From positions 1-12,362 of the forward strand of contig CAMXNV010000045.1 of assembly GCA_947245315.1 (NCBI GenBank): 12,362 bases of DNA. The letters run 5' to 3'. This DNA is from an uncultured Oscillibacter sp. Its GTDB lineage: Bacteria; Bacillota; Clostridia; Oscillospirales; Oscillospiraceae. Shown piece by piece: positions 11,932 through 12,362 of the stretch; the stretch's first letter is position 1; each line of letters starts with the position of its first letter. The position numbers and the translations under genes were made by a program. The notes below the pieces were generated by a model. That model was not told the DNA's origin. It was given only the letters and a program-made list of their open reading frames with translations, and searched no databases.

Positions 11932-12362
11932 ATGCGCGTTGCGCTGATTCAAATGCCGGTGACGGCGGACAAGGACCGGAACATCGAAACCGCCTGCCGG
12001 AAGCTCCGGGAGGCCAAGGACCGCCGGGCGGACGTCGCCGTGCTGCCGGAGATGTTCTGCTGCCCCTATGACAACGCCTGTTTCCGGGCCTACGGCGAGG
12101 AGGCGGGAGGCCCCGCCCAGGCCGCCCTCTCCGCCCTGGCGGCGGAGCTGGGCCTTTACGTCGTGGGCGGCTCCCTCCCGGAGCTGGAGGGGGACCGGGT
12201 TTACAACACCAGCTTTGTCTATGGCCGGAGGGGGGAACTCCTGGCCAAACACAGGAAAGTTCACCTCTTCGACATCGACGTGGAGGGGGGCCAGCGCTTC
12301 CTGGAGTCGGAGACCCTCTCCCCGGGGAACGCCGTCACCACCTTTGAGACGGACTTCGGCGC
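11932..12362 (+). CDS. Carbon-nitrogen hydrolase (nitrilase superfamily), partial at 3' end
   Basis: The first 143 codons are present, and the gene continues beyond the window. MRVALIQMPVTADKDRNI is the standard opening of the nitrilase/amidase superfamily. VLPEMFCCPY supplies the catalytic Glu40 and KHRKVHLFDID the catalytic Lys109. The catalytic cysteine lies further on and cannot be checked. The EMF(C)CPY and HLFDID wording is closest to the Nit2/omega-amidase branch, which deaminates alpha-ketoglutaramate and similar omega-amides. A related aliphatic amidohydrolase is also possible. The ATG is supported by CCAGGAGG about 7 bases upstream. It may be co-transcribed with the Smr gene. Confidence 0.9.
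   Translation, partial: MRVALIQMPVTADKDRNIETACRKLREAKDRRADVAVLPEMFCCPYDNACFRAYGEEAGGPAQAALSALAAELGLYVVGGSLPELEGDRVYNTSFVYGRRGELLAKHRKVHLFDIDVEGGQRFLESETLSPGNAVTTFETDFG

Noticed and set aside
1..12362. CRISPR arrays, tRNA or rRNA genes
   Set aside because: No regularly spaced repeats with unique spacers and no cloverleaf or ribosomal RNA sequence were recognised on either strand.

Overview
The window looks like chromosomal DNA from a GC-rich, spore-forming member of the Clostridia. The evidence is a complete SpoIIAA-SpoIIAB-SigF cassette, strong AGGAGG-type ribosome binding sites, Bacillus-type sigma-A promoters and a Bacillus-type LexA box. An Oscillospiraceae-like gut anaerobe is my guess from style and base composition. 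No 16S or other marker is present to prove it.

Layout. Positions 1 to about 1500 are lower in GC and hold mobile-element debris: a strong promoter with a terminator-like leader, a truncated 31-codon ORF, a fragment of a large serine recombinase (minus strand), and a decayed DDE-transposase insertion sequence with one recognisable terminal repeat. At 1682-3171 lies the forespore cassette spoIIAA-spoIIAB-sigF, with a Spo0A-box-like site upstream and a perfect bidirectional terminator at its end. Convergent to it, on the minus strand (6103 down to 3245), is a four-gene operon: a 62-aa membrane ORF, a radical SAM protein of the putative DNA modification/repair type, a DJ-1/PfpI-family protein, and the partner protein that normally accompanies that radical SAM enzyme. 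Its promoter holds a near-perfect LexA box between -35 and -10. A second copy of the insertion sequence, internally deleted but with both terminal repeats (6228-6716), sits just upstream.

From 6836 to 10632 is a BlaI/MecI-type repressor and M56 metallopeptidase-sensor pair with an operator-containing promoter. The sensor has an unusually long extracytoplasmic region of about 800 residues. A 210-base spacer rich in inverted repeats follows. The minus strand then carries a YjbQ-family gene and a small membrane ORF. Facing away from them on the plus strand are a minimal Smr-domain protein and the start of a nitrilase-superfamily amidohydrolase that runs off the window. The yjbQ and smr genes are driven by two promoters that share one spacer.

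Most notable: the minus-strand operon looks like a DNA-damage-inducible module. A LexA box, a helix-hairpin-helix and a C-terminal QLSLF clamp-binding-like motif on the radical SAM protein all point to replication-associated DNA repair of unknown chemistry. An unannotated single-span membrane peptide heads the operon and a DJ-1/PfpI gene is inserted inside it.
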